Of a stretch of 64,000 nt of DNA, positions 26,563 to 36,025 are shown one piece after another. A program made the position numbers and the translations under genes. Source of the stretch: Arthrobacter sp. B3I9 (GTDB lineage Bacteria; Actinomycetota; Actinomycetes; Actinomycetales; Micrococcaceae); contig NZ_JAUSYO010000001.1 in the NCBI RefSeq assembly GCF_030816935.1, positions 868,001 to 932,000 of the forward strand. The letters run 5' to 3'. A model generated the notes under the pieces. That model searched no databases and was not told the DNA's origin. It was given only the letters and a program-made list of their open reading frames with translations. Numbering within the stretch: position 1 is the first letter of the stretch; every line of letters begins with the position of its first letter.

Positions 26563-27336
26563 ATGACCAACGGCCCGGCGGACGACGGCGGGGCGCCGGG
26601 GAAGGCGCTTGTGGCCGCTCCGGCGCAGCATGCAGCGGATGGTCCCGCCCTGAGGCTGTCTGCAGGGCTCCTCGTGGCGGGCGTCGTGGTTTCCCTGCTG
26701 GCGGGGCTGTTCCACCCGGACTCAGCTCCGGCCAACGACCATGCCGCGGCCTTCGCCGGCTACGCCCGCAGCGACCTCTGGATCGGGGTCCACCTGGCCC
26801 AGTTCGTCGGCATGGCCTTGCTCATTGCGGGGCTGCTGGCCTTGTGGTTCGCGCTCAACATCCGGGAGGGCGCCATGGCCTGGGCTGCCCGCTTTGGCGC
26901 AGCCGCGGTGCTGGCGGCGTTGGCCCTCTACGGCGCGCTGCAGGCTGTGGACGGGGTGGCACTTAAACACGCTGTTGACGCCTGGGCCGCTGCGGGCGAG
27001 CCGGAGAAAACCATCCGGTTCGCCGCCGCCGAGGACGTCCGCTGGCTCGAATGGGGCCTGCGGAGTTACCAGAGCTTCCTGCTGGGCGTTGGCCTCGTCC
27101 TGTTCGGTACGGTCGTCGTGGCGACTGCGCGGGTGCCGCGGTTGATCGGCTGTCTGATGGGATTGTCCGGGCTCGCCTACCTTGTCCAATCGTGGATTCT
27201 CGGCACCCAGGGCTTCTCCGCCGCGAACGCGGTCCCCACGCTTGCGGGCATTGTCCTGATACTGGCCTGGACCGTCTGGCTGCTGATCCACTCGTGGCGC
27301 ATGAAGGCCGGGCGGCGCGGGAAGCCGGGCACCTAG
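26563..27336 (+). CDS. Multi-pass integral membrane protein (DUF4386-like)
   Basis: The 257-residue protein has a ~28-residue soluble N terminus followed by about six hydrophobic segments (for example LLVAGVVVSLLAGLF, GMALLIAGLLALWFAL, VGLVLFGTVVVATA, AGIVLILAWTVWLLI). It resembles DUF4386-type proteins of unknown function. It is 5 bases from the aminotransferase gene, so the two are probably co-transcribed. Its stop codon overlaps that of the convergent DedA gene (CTAG). Confidence 0.7.
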   Translation: MTNGPADDGGAPGKALVAAPAQHAADGPALRLSAGLLVAGVVVSLLAGLFHPDSAPANDHAAAFAGYARSDLWIGVHLAQFVGMALLIAGLLALWFALNIREGAMAWAARFGAAAVLAALALYGALQAVDGVALKHAVDAWAAAGEPEKTIRFAAAEDVRWLEWGLRSYQSFLLGVGLVLFGTVVVATARVPRLIGCLMGLSGLAYLVQSWILGTQGFSAANAVPTLAGIVLILAWTVWLLIHSWRMKAGRRGKPGT

Positions 27337-27959
27337 CGGCCGGGGCTCCCGGCCCGGCGCCTGCTGCGCGCCTTCCGGAACCGCCAGATGATCAGGGCAA
27401 GGATGCCCAGTACTCCGATCACGACGGCGATATCGCGCCCCGCTGCGCGCGCGACTGCCTCGTAGGAATTGCCGGCCAGGTAACCCAGCAGGACAAACCC
27501 TGAACCCCACACGATGCCTCCCGCGGCGTTGAAAGCAAGAAACCGGCGGTAGGGCATGCGTGCGGCCCCGGCCAAGGCAGGCACGACGGCCCGGAAAAAC
27601 GCCATGAAGCGGCCGAGGAAAACCGCGGCCCCGCCTTTGCGGCGCAGCAGATCCTGCGCCGCCTCCAACTTGCTGCGCTTCTTCCGGAAGACCCGCAGGT
27701 CAAGGAGCCGGGGACCGGTATGTTTGCCGACCTCGTAACCCACAGAGTCGCCAGCTATGGCGCAAAGGACCACCAGGAGCAGCATCAGCCACAGGTCCGC
27801 GTTCCCGCGGCTGGCAATGACTCCGCCCAACACGGCAGCCGTCTCTCCTGGCAGGACGAACCCGACGAATAACGCGTCCTCCCCGAAGACCAGACAGGCC
27901 ACGAGCACGTAGGCGAGGAGCGGCGGAACGTCCAGGAGACTGTCGAGGAAGTTGGTCAT
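27333..27959 (-). CDS. DedA-family membrane protein
   Basis: The 208-residue protein has the DedA/SNARE-associated pattern: FGEDALFVGFVLPGETAAVLGGVIA, then GDSVGYEVGKHTGPRLL and the central FLGRFMAFFRAVVPALAGAARMPYRRFLAFNAAGGIVWG. DedA proteins are thought to be proton-linked lipid flippases; the Glu in LPGE and the Arg in FLGRF are the conserved charged residues. The ATG at 27959 is preferred to upstream in-frame starts since the family begins with this short loop. A basic tail follows the last helix. It ends on top of the convergent gene stop. Confidence 0.92.
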   Translation of the reverse strand: MTNFLDSLLDVPPLLAYVLVACLVFGEDALFVGFVLPGETAAVLGGVIASRGNADLWLMLLLVVLCAIAGDSVGYEVGKHTGPRLLDLRVFRKKRSKLEAAQDLLRRKGGAAVFLGRFMAFFRAVVPALAGAARMPYRRFLAFNAAGGIVWGSGFVLLGYLAGNSYEAVARAAGRDIAVVIGVLGILALIIWRFRKARSRRRAGSPGR

Positions 27960-28053
27960 GCGCAAATTTTGCACCAGAGGGCCCCGGGCCTGAAGATCGG
28001 ACCGATTCGGGGCAACAAATCCGGCGGCGCCGCCGAGGGATAAGAATAGAACC

Positions 28054-30630
28054 ATGGCACGAGGCAATCTGCGAATATTCCTGGGAGCTGCACCCGGGGC
28101 CGGGAAGACCTTTGCCATGCTGGAAGAGGGGCACCGGCTCCAGCTGCAGGGATCGGACGTGGTCGTCGGCGCGGTGTCCGTCCGCGGCCGCGCCGAAACC
28201 GCGGCGCTCCTGCAGGGCCTGGAGCTTTGCCCTCTTCTGCCGGGCGGACCAGCGGACGCAACCGAGCTGGAGGTGGCCGCCGTCCTGGAACGGAACCCGG
28301 GGGTGGTCCTGGTCGACGATTACGCCAGCAGCCGGGGCTCCGGCCCCGGGGGTACCGGCCGCTGGAAGGACGTCGCCGTCCTCCTGGACGCCGGAATCGA
28401 CGTGATTTCCACGCTGGACATCCGCGCGCTGCAGTCCCTCTCCGACGTCGTCCAAGGCATCACCGGCATACCCGCGGCGGAGACCGTGCCCGACTCGGCA
28501 GTGCGGGCAGCCGACCAGATTGAATTGGTGGACGCTTCCCCTGAGCTGCTACGCGAGCGCCTGGGCGAAGGCAAGATTTATCCCCGCCCCCAGGATGCAG
28601 ACGCGGCCCTGGTCGGCGAGTTCCGGACCGGGCCGCTCGCAGCGTTGCGGGAGCTCGCCCTGCTGTGGCTGGCAGAGGGGATCGATGTAGGTCTGGCCGG
28701 GGATGCGGCCTTGAAAACCATCAGGGACAGCTGGCCGGCCCGCGAACGGATCGTCGTCGGTTTGAGCGGGCTGCCGGAGGGGCAGGCCCTTCTGCGTCGC
28801 GCCGCCAGGATGCTTTCGAACGCTGCGGGCGGAGAGCTGCATGCGGTCCATGTCCGCACCATCAGCGCGGGGAGCGAGCTGAGTGCCGGCAAGGAACTCG
28901 AGCTGCAGCGGAAGCTCACCGTCGAGGCCGGCGGCGTTTTCCATTCGGTCGGCGGGGAGGACACCGCCGTCGCCCTGCTGGAAGTCGCCCGCAATATCAA
29001 CGCCACCCAGATTGTCCTGGGAACGCCCCGGCGACGGGCGCGGACACCCTTCCGGCGCGGGACCGTGGCCGGCGTCCTGCGCGCCGCGGACGGTCCCGAT
29101 GTGCACGTCGTTCCCCGGGAGGCTTCCCCGGAAAGTCCGGGGGCCGGCCGCACGACGTCGCGGCTGGGCCGACGCCGGGAGTTGACTGGATTCGCGCTGG
29201 CGCTCGGCCTGCCGGTGGTGCTGCAGCTCGTTCTGGGCCTGGTGCCGAACCGGCACCTTTCCACGGACATGTTGATTCAGCTCACCGGAATCCTGGCGGC
29301 CGCCCTTGCCGGGGGACTGTGGCCCGCCGTCCTGGCGGCGGTGTTGGCAGGGCTGATCGTCAATTACGTCAGCGTCAGGCCCGTCGGCACCCTTTCGGTG
29401 ATCGACCCGGAGAACGTGCTTGCGCTTCTGGTTTTCCTGCTGGTAGCCGTGTCCGTGTCCCTCGTGGTGGACCGGTCCGCCAGGCGCAGCAAGGAAGCCC
29501 GGCGCGCCGGTGCCGAAGCGTCCATCCTGGGTGAGCTGAGCCGCCGCGCGGTCGCTGAAGGCAACAGCGTCCCGGCAGTCCTGGAGCAGGTCCGGGAGTA
29601 CTTCCAGGTGGCAGGGGCGGGCCTTTGGATCCGGCAGGAAACGCATCCCGGAACCTCCCGCTGGCAGCTCCGGGAATACTCGGGCGCCACCGGGCCTACG
29701 GAGATGTCGGAGGACGACGTCGTCGAACAACTGGACGAGAAGCGGGTTCTGGTCCTGGCGGGACGGGAGCTCGGCCAGGACCAAAGACGCCTGCTCAGTG
29801 CCTTCGGGTCCCATCTGCTGGCCATGCTGCAGCGCGAGGAGCTGACCGCCAGCCAAAGGGAAAACCTCCGCCTGGCTGAAGGCAACAAGATGCGCACCTC
29901 CATTCTCCGGGCTGTATCGCATGACCTGCGGACGCCGCTGGCCGGCATCAAACTGGCCGCCAGCAGCCTCCGGGACGGCAGCGTTTCGTTCACGGCGGCG
30001 GAACAGCAGGAACTGCTTGCCACGATCGAGTCGGGGGCAGACCGGCTGGACCGGCTGGTCAGCAACCTCCTGGACATGTCACGGATCACCGCAGACTCCG
30101 TCGCGCCCCTCATCGCTCCGGTTTACTGGGCGGACGTCATCTCGGAAGCGCTCCGCGGAACCGTATCGCAACGGATCCGCCTGCTTCTGCCTGACAACAT
30201 GCCTCCGGTTGATGCGGATCCCGGAATGCTTGAGCGGGTGGTCGCCAACCTCGTGGAGAACGCCCTGAAATACGCGCCGGACTCCGACGTCGTGATTGCC
30301 GGAGCGGTGGGCGGTTCCGGCAGCTCACAGATCGGTGGTGTCCCCGCCAGCGAGCTGCGCGTGGTCGACCACGGCCGCGGCATCCCCGCGGATGAAGTGC
30401 TCGACATGTTCCGTCCGTTCCAACGCGCCGACGACACAACGCCCGGGACCGGCATCGGATTAGGACTGGCCGTGGCCAAAGGCTTCACCGAGGCCATGGG
30501 CGGGGCCTTGCTGGCCGAGCCGACGCCAGGCGGCGGCCTCACCATGGTGATCCGCCTGCCGCTTTCCACCGGGGCGGGGCCCATCACCAGCCAGAAAGGA
30601 CACCATGCCGGCAGTGCTGATCGTCGATGA
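28054..30630 (+). CDS. kdpD: KdpD-type sensor histidine kinase
   Basis: The 858-residue protein has the full KdpD layout: N-terminal KdpD domain with Walker A GAAPGAGKTFAMLEEGH (residues 11-27), a universal-stress-like domain (about 230-360), four membrane helices (about 375-480), a GAF region, and the kinase core with SHDLRTPLAGIKLA (phospho-His), VENALKYAP and GTGIGLGLAVAKGF. It senses potassium limitation and phosphorylates KdpE. It overlaps kdpE by 26 bases. No kdpFABC genes are in the window; instead the pair precedes a KimA-like permease and TrkH. Confidence 0.94.
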   Translation: MARGNLRIFLGAAPGAGKTFAMLEEGHRLQLQGSDVVVGAVSVRGRAETAALLQGLELCPLLPGGPADATELEVAAVLERNPGVVLVDDYASSRGSGPGGTGRWKDVAVLLDAGIDVISTLDIRALQSLSDVVQGITGIPAAETVPDSAVRAADQIELVDASPELLRERLGEGKIYPRPQDADAALVGEFRTGPLAALRELALLWLAEGIDVGLAGDAALKTIRDSWPARERIVVGLSGLPEGQALLRRAARMLSNAAGGELHAVHVRTISAGSELSAGKELELQRKLTVEAGGVFHSVGGEDTAVALLEVARNINATQIVLGTPRRRARTPFRRGTVAGVLRAADGPDVHVVPREASPESPGAGRTTSRLGRRRELTGFALALGLPVVLQLVLGLVPNRHLSTDMLIQLTGILAAALAGGLWPAVLAAVLAGLIVNYVSVRPVGTLSVIDPENVLALLVFLLVAVSVSLVVDRSARRSKEARRAGAEASILGELSRRAVAEGNSVPAVLEQVREYFQVAGAGLWIRQETHPGTSRWQLREYSGATGPTEMSEDDVVEQLDEKRVLVLAGRELGQDQRRLLSAFGSHLLAMLQREELTASQRENLRLAEGNKMRTSILRAVSHDLRTPLAGIKLAASSLRDGSVSFTAAEQQELLATIESGADRLDRLVSNLLDMSRITADSVAPLIAPVYWADVISEALRGTVSQRIRLLLPDNMPPVDADPGMLERVVANLVENALKYAPDSDVVIAGAVGGSGSSQIGGVPASELRVVDHGRGIPADEVLDMFRPFQRADDTTPGTGIGLGLAVAKGFTEAMGGALLAEPTPGGGLTMVIRLPLSTGAGPITSQKGHHAGSADRR

Positions 30631-31276
30631 CGAAGTCCAGATCCTTCGCGCCCTGCAGATCAACCTCAACGCCCGGGGTTACTCCACGGTTACAGCGTTC
30701 ACCGGCCAGGAAGCACTTGAGCAGGCCACCCGCCACCCGGTGGACGTCGTCATCCTCGACCTGGGGCTGCCGGACCTGGACGGCGTCGAGGTCATCCGCC
30801 GGCTGCGCCGCTGGAGCGGCGTTCCGGTGGTTGTCCTTTCCGCCCGGCACGGCTCGGAGGACAAGATCCAAGCGCTGGACGCCGGTGCAGATGACTACGT
30901 CACCAAGCCGTTCGGAATGGACGAGCTGCTGGCGAGACTCCGGGCCGCACTGCGCCGCGGGACCTCGGGGGATGCGCCGGTGGTGGAAACCGCCGATTTT
31001 GTGGTGGACCTGGCCGCGAGGCGGGTCACGCAGCACGGTGCCGCCGTACGGCTCACGCCAACCGAATGGAACATCCTGGAACTGCTGGCCAGGAACAGCG
31101 GGGCTCTGGTAACGCATGAGCAGCTGCTCACCCACGTCTGGGGCCCGGCCTACGCCGGTGAAACCGCCTATCTGCGCGTCTACCTCGCCCAGCTGAGGAG
31201 GAAACTCGAGCCGGACCCGTCCAATCCCCGCCATCTGCTGACTGAGACCGGGCTGGGTTACCGCTTCCAGGAGTGA
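30605..31276 (+). CDS. kdpE: KdpE response regulator, OmpR family
   Basis: The 223-residue protein has a receiver domain (VLIVDDE, VVILDLGLPDLDG with the phospho-Asp, VLSARHG, DYVTKPFGMDELLAR) and an OmpR-type winged helix (LTPTEWNILELLARN to VYLAQLRRKLEPDPSNPRHLLTETGLGYRF). It begins within the 3' end of kdpD (ATG at 30605 after AGAAAGGACACC), so the two are translationally coupled. A tandem repeat likely to be its binding site lies 57 bases past its stop, before the permease gene. Confidence 0.95.
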   Translation: MPAVLIVDDEVQILRALQINLNARGYSTVTAFTGQEALEQATRHPVDVVILDLGLPDLDGVEVIRRLRRWSGVPVVVLSARHGSEDKIQALDAGADDYVTKPFGMDELLARLRAALRRGTSGDAPVVETADFVVDLAARRVTQHGAAVRLTPTEWNILELLARNSGALVTHEQLLTHVWGPAYAGETAYLRVYLAQLRRKLEPDPSNPRHLLTETGLGYRFQE

Positions 31277-31332
31277 CACGGCCTGGCGGCGGGCTGCCGG
31301 GCCGGCAGGTGCGCCAGCACCGACAATGAACG

Positions 31333-31352
31333 GCGTTAAGAAAGCGTTAAGA
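31333..31352 (+). promoter_or_regulatory. Tandem direct repeat upstream of the permease gene, candidate KdpE site
   Basis: GCGTTAAGA occurs twice, at 31333-31341 and 31344-31352, a period of 11 bases, one helical turn, as OmpR-family regulators prefer. A possible -10 box (TAGGCT, 31390-31395) lies 38 bases on. Between them is a hairpin CCCCGG-ATTG-CCGGGG (31354-31369). The 241-base gap 31277-31517 is otherwise without a recognisable feature. Confidence 0.5.
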
Positions 31353-31517
31353 TCCCCGGATTGCCGGGGTGGCAGCGCCGGGACTCGGCTAGGCTCCGTT
31401 GGTTAGATTCCTGAGCGCTCGGTTCCTGAAGGCCCGCGTAACCCGCGGCCGCCAAGGTCCGCGCCGGGGAGTGGGATCGCCCTGGGCCCGCTTCCTGCAG
31501 TACAGAAAGACACGTCG

Positions 31518-33500
31518 TTGACCGCATCTGCCCAATTCTCGATCCCAGCCAGCGTTCCAACCCCGGAACGCCCCGTTGAACCCGGCAACTCGCTGGTTAG
31601 GTGGCTTCTGGAACATCGGGTGCACCCGCCGGTGGGCCCGGAAGCGGCCGAAGACACCGCGCACCAGCAGAGCTGGTGGAAGGTCATGTGCCTGACAGGG
31701 GTGGACTACTTTTCCACGCTGTCCTACCTGCCCGGCATCGCCGCGCTCGCCGCCGGGGCGCTTTCCCCGCTCGCGACCCTGCTCATCGTGTTACTTACCC
31801 TGCTGGGCATGCTGCCGATGTACCGGCGGGTGGCGAAGGAAAGCCCTCACGGGCAGGGATCAGTCGCGATGCTGGAAAACCTGCTGCCGTTCTGGCGCGG
31901 GAAGGTCTTTGTCCTGGTCCTGCTCGGCTTCGTCGCCACGTCCTGGATCATCACCATCACCTTGTCCGGGGCGGACGCCACCGTCCACCTGCTGGAAAAC
32001 CCCTACCTGCCGCCATTCCTGGAAGGCCAGGCCGTGGCCATCACGGTGGTGCTCCTGCTGATCCTTGGCGGCGTTTTCCTGCTCGGCTTCACCGAGGCCG
32101 TCGCCGTCGCGATTCCGCTGGTGGCCGTGTTCCTCCTGTTGAACGCCGTCATCATCGGCGTAGGCATTGTCGACGTCTTCAGCACGCCGGGGGCTCTATC
32201 CACCTGGACGGCATCCCTTACCTCATCCGGAGGCGGCTTCGGCGGCATTTTCGGGCCGGCACTGATGGCGTTCCCCCTGCTGGTCCTCGGCCTGTCCGGA
32301 TTCGAAACCGGTGTCAGCATGATGCCCCTCGTCGCAGCCAAGGGTGCCACGCCGGAGGAGCGGCTTGAATCCCGGACCAGGAACACCCGCAAGCTCCTCA
32401 CCACGGCCGCGCTGATCATGAGCGTCTACCTGCTCGGCAGCAGCTTCGTCACCACGGTGCTGATTCCTGCCGACGCGTTCCACGAGGGCGGCCCGGCCAA
32501 CGGACGGGCCCTGGCCTACCTGGCCCATGAGCGCTTGGGTAACGGCTTCGGCTCGGTGTACGACGTGAGCAGCATCCTGATTCTCTGGTTCGCCGGCGCC
32601 TCCGCGATGGCCGGGCTAATCAACATTGTTCCCCGGTACCTGCCTTCCTACGGCATGGCCCCGGAGTGGTCCCGCGCAATCCGCCCGGTGGTCCTCGTTT
32701 ACACCGCCATCAGCATCCTCATCACGGTCGGCTTCAAAGCCGACGTCAATGCCCAGGCCGGAGCCTATGCCACCGGCATCCTGTTCATGATGGTCTCCGG
32801 TGCCATCGCCGTCACCATCTCGGCCGCCCGCCGGAAAAAGCGCGGGGCCGCCGTCGGATTCGCCGTCCTGACCGCGGTGCTGCTCTATGCCCTCGCCGAG
32901 AACGTCATTGAAAAGCCTGAGGGCATCGCAATCTCCGGCTTCTTCATCCTGGGAATCGTGGTTATCTCCCTCGTCTCGCGGGTCAGCCGGACCACCGAAC
33001 TGCGGGTCGACAGGATCGAGTTCGATGACAACGCCCGGCGCTTCATCACGGACACGCTCGAGTATGACGGCCGTATCAACCTCATCGCCAACCGCCCGCA
33101 GGCCAGGGACGTTGCGGAATATGCGGGCAAGGAAAGCAGCCAGCGGGAAACCAATCCGGTTCCGGGCACGGCGGACGTCATGTTCCTGGAAATCGATGTC
33201 ACCGATCCCTCCGGTTTCAGCGACACCCTCGAAGTCAAAGGTGTCGAGGTCGGCGGGCACCGCATCCTCCGTGCGGAGAGCCCCGCCGCCCCGAACGCCA
33301 TCGCCGCCATCCTCCTCGCCCTGCGGAATGCCACCGGCGTGCGCCCGCACGCCTACTTTGAATGGTCCGAAGGCAATCCCCTGGCGCACCTGATGCGTTA
33401 CTTGCTGCTCGGCCGCGGGGACACTGCACCGGTGGTCCGCGAAATCATCCGGGAGAACGAGCCGAACCCGGAGTGGCGGCCCGGCATCCATGTCGGGTGA
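31518..33500 (+). CDS. APC-superfamily permease with cytoplasmic C-terminal domain, KimA-like
   Basis: The 660-residue protein has about 12 membrane helices ([25 protein letters not shown] opens the core) and a ~170-residue soluble C terminus starting near [17 protein letters not shown]. This domain layout, and the [13 protein letters not shown] motif, resembles KimA, a c-di-AMP-regulated K+/H+ symporter, rather than amino-acid permeases. The start is TTG at 31518. KdpDE upstream and TrkH 17 bases downstream support a potassium role; annotation as an amino-acid transporter is the alternative. Confidence 0.78.
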   Translation: MTASAQFSIPASVPTPERPVEPGNSLVRWLLEHRVHPPVGPEAAEDTAHQQSWWKVMCLTGVDYFSTLSYLPGIAALAAGALSPLATLLIVLLTLLGMLPMYRRVAKESPHGQGSVAMLENLLPFWRGKVFVLVLLGFVATSWIITITLSGADATVHLLENPYLPPFLEGQAVAITVVLLLILGGVFLLGFTEAVAVAIPLVAVFLLLNAVIIGVGIVDVFSTPGALSTWTASLTSSGGGFGGIFGPALMAFPLLVLGLSGFETGVSMMPLVAAKGATPEERLESRTRNTRKLLTTAALIMSVYLLGSSFVTTVLIPADAFHEGGPANGRALAYLAHERLGNGFGSVYDVSSILILWFAGASAMAGLINIVPRYLPSYGMAPEWSRAIRPVVLVYTAISILITVGFKADVNAQAGAYATGILFMMVSGAIAVTISAARRKKRGAAVGFAVLTAVLLYALAENVIEKPEGIAISGFFILGIVVISLVSRVSRTTELRVDRIEFDDNARRFITDTLEYDGRINLIANRPQARDVAEYAGKESSQRETNPVPGTADVMFLEIDVTDPSGFSDTLEVKGVEVGGHRILRAESPAAPNAIAAILLALRNATGVRPHAYFEWSEGNPLAHLMRYLLLGRGDTAPVVREIIRENEPNPEWRPGIHVG

Positions 33501-33517
33501 ACGTCGAAAGGAGCACG

Positions 33518-35005
33518 GTGTCGTCCGGGAACGGCGCTAGACTCCGCGGCCGGATGCCCGCCGCCAGGTCGGTGCTGACAGATTCGCCGAAGAAGGTTCC
33601 TCAGCCGAAGGTGTCACCGGGGAAGGGGCGGCCGCGGCAGGGCGAGCCTCCCGCGGCCCGCCCGGAGAGCGCCATGAGGCGCGCCCTGTATCACCCTGTG
33701 CGTTCCGTGCCGCTGGCCTTCCTCGCCGTGATCGTCGTCGGGGCGGGGCTGCTGATGCTTCCCATTGCCCGGGCCGGCGGCGGCGGGGATGTCCTGATGC
33801 CCGCGCTTTTCACCTCCGTTTCGGCCGTCTGTGTCACCGGCCTGATTACGGTGGACACGGCCACGTTTTGGACCCCCTTCGGTCAGGGCGTCATCCTGCT
33901 GCTCATCCAGGCGGGCGGGTTCGGAATCATGACCCTCGCCACACTCCTTGCGCTGCTCGTACGCAAGAGCATCGGCCTCCGCGGCCAGCTCGTCGTCCAG
34001 TCCGAGACCCACACCCTGAACCTGGGCGACGTGCGGTCCGTGCTGTTCCGCGTCGCCAGGATCATGGTCTTTTTCGAGGCCGCCACCGCGGCGCTTTTGA
34101 CGGCCCGGTTCTGGATCGCCTACGACCACAACCCGGCCGCGGCGCTCTGGCACGGAACGTTCCACGCGGTATCGGCCTTCAACAATGCGGGCTTCTCGTT
34201 GTACAGCGACAACCTCATCGGCCTGGCGGAGGACCCGTGGATTATCGTGCCGATCTGCGCAGCAATCATCGCAGGAGGACTGGGTTTTCCGGTGATCATC
34301 CAGCTCTTCCGGGGCGGCATCCGCGTGCGGAACTGGAGCGTGCACCTTCGCCTCACCATCTGGGGGACCCTGCTTCTCCTGGTGGCCGGCATTGCGCTGG
34401 TGGGGGCGTTCGAGTGGAACCGGCACGAGACGCTAGGGCCGCTGACGTTGACCGGCAAGGTCCTGGGGTCCCTCGCCGGCGGCGTCTTCCCCCGCACCGC
34501 GGGATTCAACAGCTTCGACTACGGGGCCGCAGCACCGGAAACGCTCATGGTCACCAACATCCTGATGTTCATCGGCGGTGGCAGTGCAGGTACTGCGGGC
34601 GGCATCAAGATCACAACCTTCCTGGTGCTCGCGTTCGCTATCTGGAACGAGGTCCGGGGCAGCGACGAGGTCACCGTCGCGCACCGCTCCATCAGTGCCT
34701 CGACGCAACGCCAGGCGCTGTCCGTGGCGCTGCTCGGCGTCGCCGCTGTGGTCGGCGGCACGCTGCTGCTGCTCCTGCTTACCGATTACGGCCTTGAAAA
34801 GGTCCTGTTCGAGTCCATTTCCGCGTTCGCCACCGTCGGGATGAGCACGGGCATCACCTTCCACCTCCCACCGGCCGCGCAATGGGTGCTGATGGCGTTG
34901 ATGTTCACGGGCCGGATCGGAACCGTGACAGTGGCGTCCGCGCTGGCCCTTTCGTCCCACCCCCGTTTGTTCCGGCTTCCCGAGGAACGTCCGATCATCG
35001 GTTAG
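33518..35005 (+). CDS. trkH: TrkH/KtrB-family potassium channel subunit
   Basis: The 495-residue protein has a basic, Pro-rich N-terminal tail of ~55 residues and four membrane-pore-membrane repeats. The selectivity-filter glycines are in SAVCVTGL, SAFNNAGF, FPRTAGFN and FATVGMSTG. Such subunits import K+ (or Na+) with a TrkA/KtrA gating ring, which is not present nearby. The GTG at 33518 (after AAAGGAGCAC) is chosen over a GTG 21 bases upstream that overlaps the permease stop. It forms a tight unit with the KimA-like gene. Confidence 0.9.
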   Translation: MSSGNGARLRGRMPAARSVLTDSPKKVPQPKVSPGKGRPRQGEPPAARPESAMRRALYHPVRSVPLAFLAVIVVGAGLLMLPIARAGGGGDVLMPALFTSVSAVCVTGLITVDTATFWTPFGQGVILLLIQAGGFGIMTLATLLALLVRKSIGLRGQLVVQSETHTLNLGDVRSVLFRVARIMVFFEAATAALLTARFWIAYDHNPAAALWHGTFHAVSAFNNAGFSLYSDNLIGLAEDPWIIVPICAAIIAGGLGFPVIIQLFRGGIRVRNWSVHLRLTIWGTLLLLVAGIALVGAFEWNRHETLGPLTLTGKVLGSLAGGVFPRTAGFNSFDYGAAAPETLMVTNILMFIGGGSAGTAGGIKITTFLVLAFAIWNEVRGSDEVTVAHRSISASTQRQALSVALLGVAAVVGGTLLLLLLTDYGLEKVLFESISAFATVGMSTGITFHLPPAAQWVLMALMFTGRIGTVTVASALALSSHPRLFRLPEERPIIG

Positions 35006-35024
35006 GCGCGTCCGCCGGAACCTG

Positions 35025-35846
35025 TCAGGCCTTCGTGGAGGCTGCCGGAGCACCTGCCGGTGCACCCGCCGGTGCGCCCGCCCGCGCGAGCCGCAGCCGG
35101 CCCACCCGCTCGCTGAGGATCCGCCGGGCCTCACCGGGCAGCCCCTCGTCGCTGATGAGCTCGTCGGCTTCCTCCAGGCCGGCGATGGTGCTGATGCCGA
35201 AGGTTCCCCACTTTGTGTGGTCCGCCAGCACCACCACCCGGCGGGCTGCGGCCACAAAGGCCCGGTCCGTCTCAGCTTCCAGCACGTTGGGCGTGGTGAA
35301 GCCGGCGTCGGGATCCACGCCGTGGACGCCGAGGAAGAGCACGTCCAGGTGCAGCTGCTTCAGCGCAGAGGTGGCCAGCGGGCCCACCAGGGCATCCGAC
35401 GGCGTCCGTTCACCGCCGGTGAGGATCACCGCTGACTGGGCGGAGCCCTGGTGGAAGACGTCTGCAATCCGCATCGAATTGGTGACAACGGTGATCCGGG
35501 GCCCGGCGGACAGCAGCCGGGCCAGCGCCCAGGTAGTGGTGCCGGCGCTGAGGCCCACCGCCATGCCCTCGCGCACCTGGGCCGCCGCTTCGTGCGCGAT
35601 CGCCTCCTTCTCCTCAAGCAACTGCGTCGCCTTCAGCTCGAAACCCGGCTCATGCGTGCTCGCGCCGCCCGGCAGCTTCGCTCCGCCGTGGATCTTCTCC
35701 AGCGCGCCGGCGGCGTCCAGCGCGTCGATGTCGCGCCGGACGGTCATCAGCGAGACACCGAGCATCTGCGCGAGGTCCGCGACACGGACAATACGCTCGC
35801 GCTGCACTTCGGCAATAATGGCGGACTGGCGGGCTGCGGCTAGCAT
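35025..35846 (-). CDS. DeoR-family repressor of the galactose genes
   Basis: The 273-residue protein has a DeoR helix-turn-helix (IIAEVQRERIVRVADLAQMLGVSLMTVRRDIDALDAAGALEKIHGG) and the sensor domain with GLSAGTTTWALARLL and ADHTKWGTFGISTI. The last ~20 residues carry AGAP repeats and look disordered. It is divergent from galT-galK, with 179 bases between, so it is the natural regulator of both. The ATG at 35846 is used. Confidence 0.88.
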   Translation of the reverse strand: MLAAARQSAIIAEVQRERIVRVADLAQMLGVSLMTVRRDIDALDAAGALEKIHGGAKLPGGASTHEPGFELKATQLLEEKEAIAHEAAAQVREGMAVGLSAGTTTWALARLLSAGPRITVVTNSMRIADVFHQGSAQSAVILTGGERTPSDALVGPLATSALKQLHLDVLFLGVHGVDPDAGFTTPNVLEAETDRAFVAAARRVVVLADHTKWGTFGISTIAGLEEADELISDEGLPGEARRILSERVGRLRLARAGAPAGAPAGAPAASTKA

Positions 35847-35989
35847 GCGGCGTCCTTCCTATGGTTTTGGCAACGGAACGGGGTGAGCGGGCGAATGGCT
35901 GCGGGAAGGGCCCGGCGGCGGCAAGGGCGGCTCCCTGATGCCCATCCTAATCTTCTGTCGCCGTCGTCTATCCGCCCCATTGTGCTCTA

Positions 35990-36018
35990 TTGTTCGAAAA
36001 TGTTTTATCGTGTACTAA
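35990..36018 (+). promoter_or_regulatory. galT promoter, leaderless
   Basis: TTGTTC (35990-35995), a 17-base spacer and TACTAA (36013-36018) are followed by 7 bases and the galT ATG at 36026. No ribosome-binding site exists in the gap. The AT-rich stretch across the promoter contrasts with the GC-rich surroundings and probably holds the DeoR site. Confidence 0.65.
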
Positions 36019-36025
36019 TTAGACC

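Noticed and set aside
31390..31517. A ydaO (c-di-AMP) riboswitch before the KimA-like gene
   Set aside because: Expected from gene function, but I could not identify the conserved core by eye, so it is not listed as a feature.
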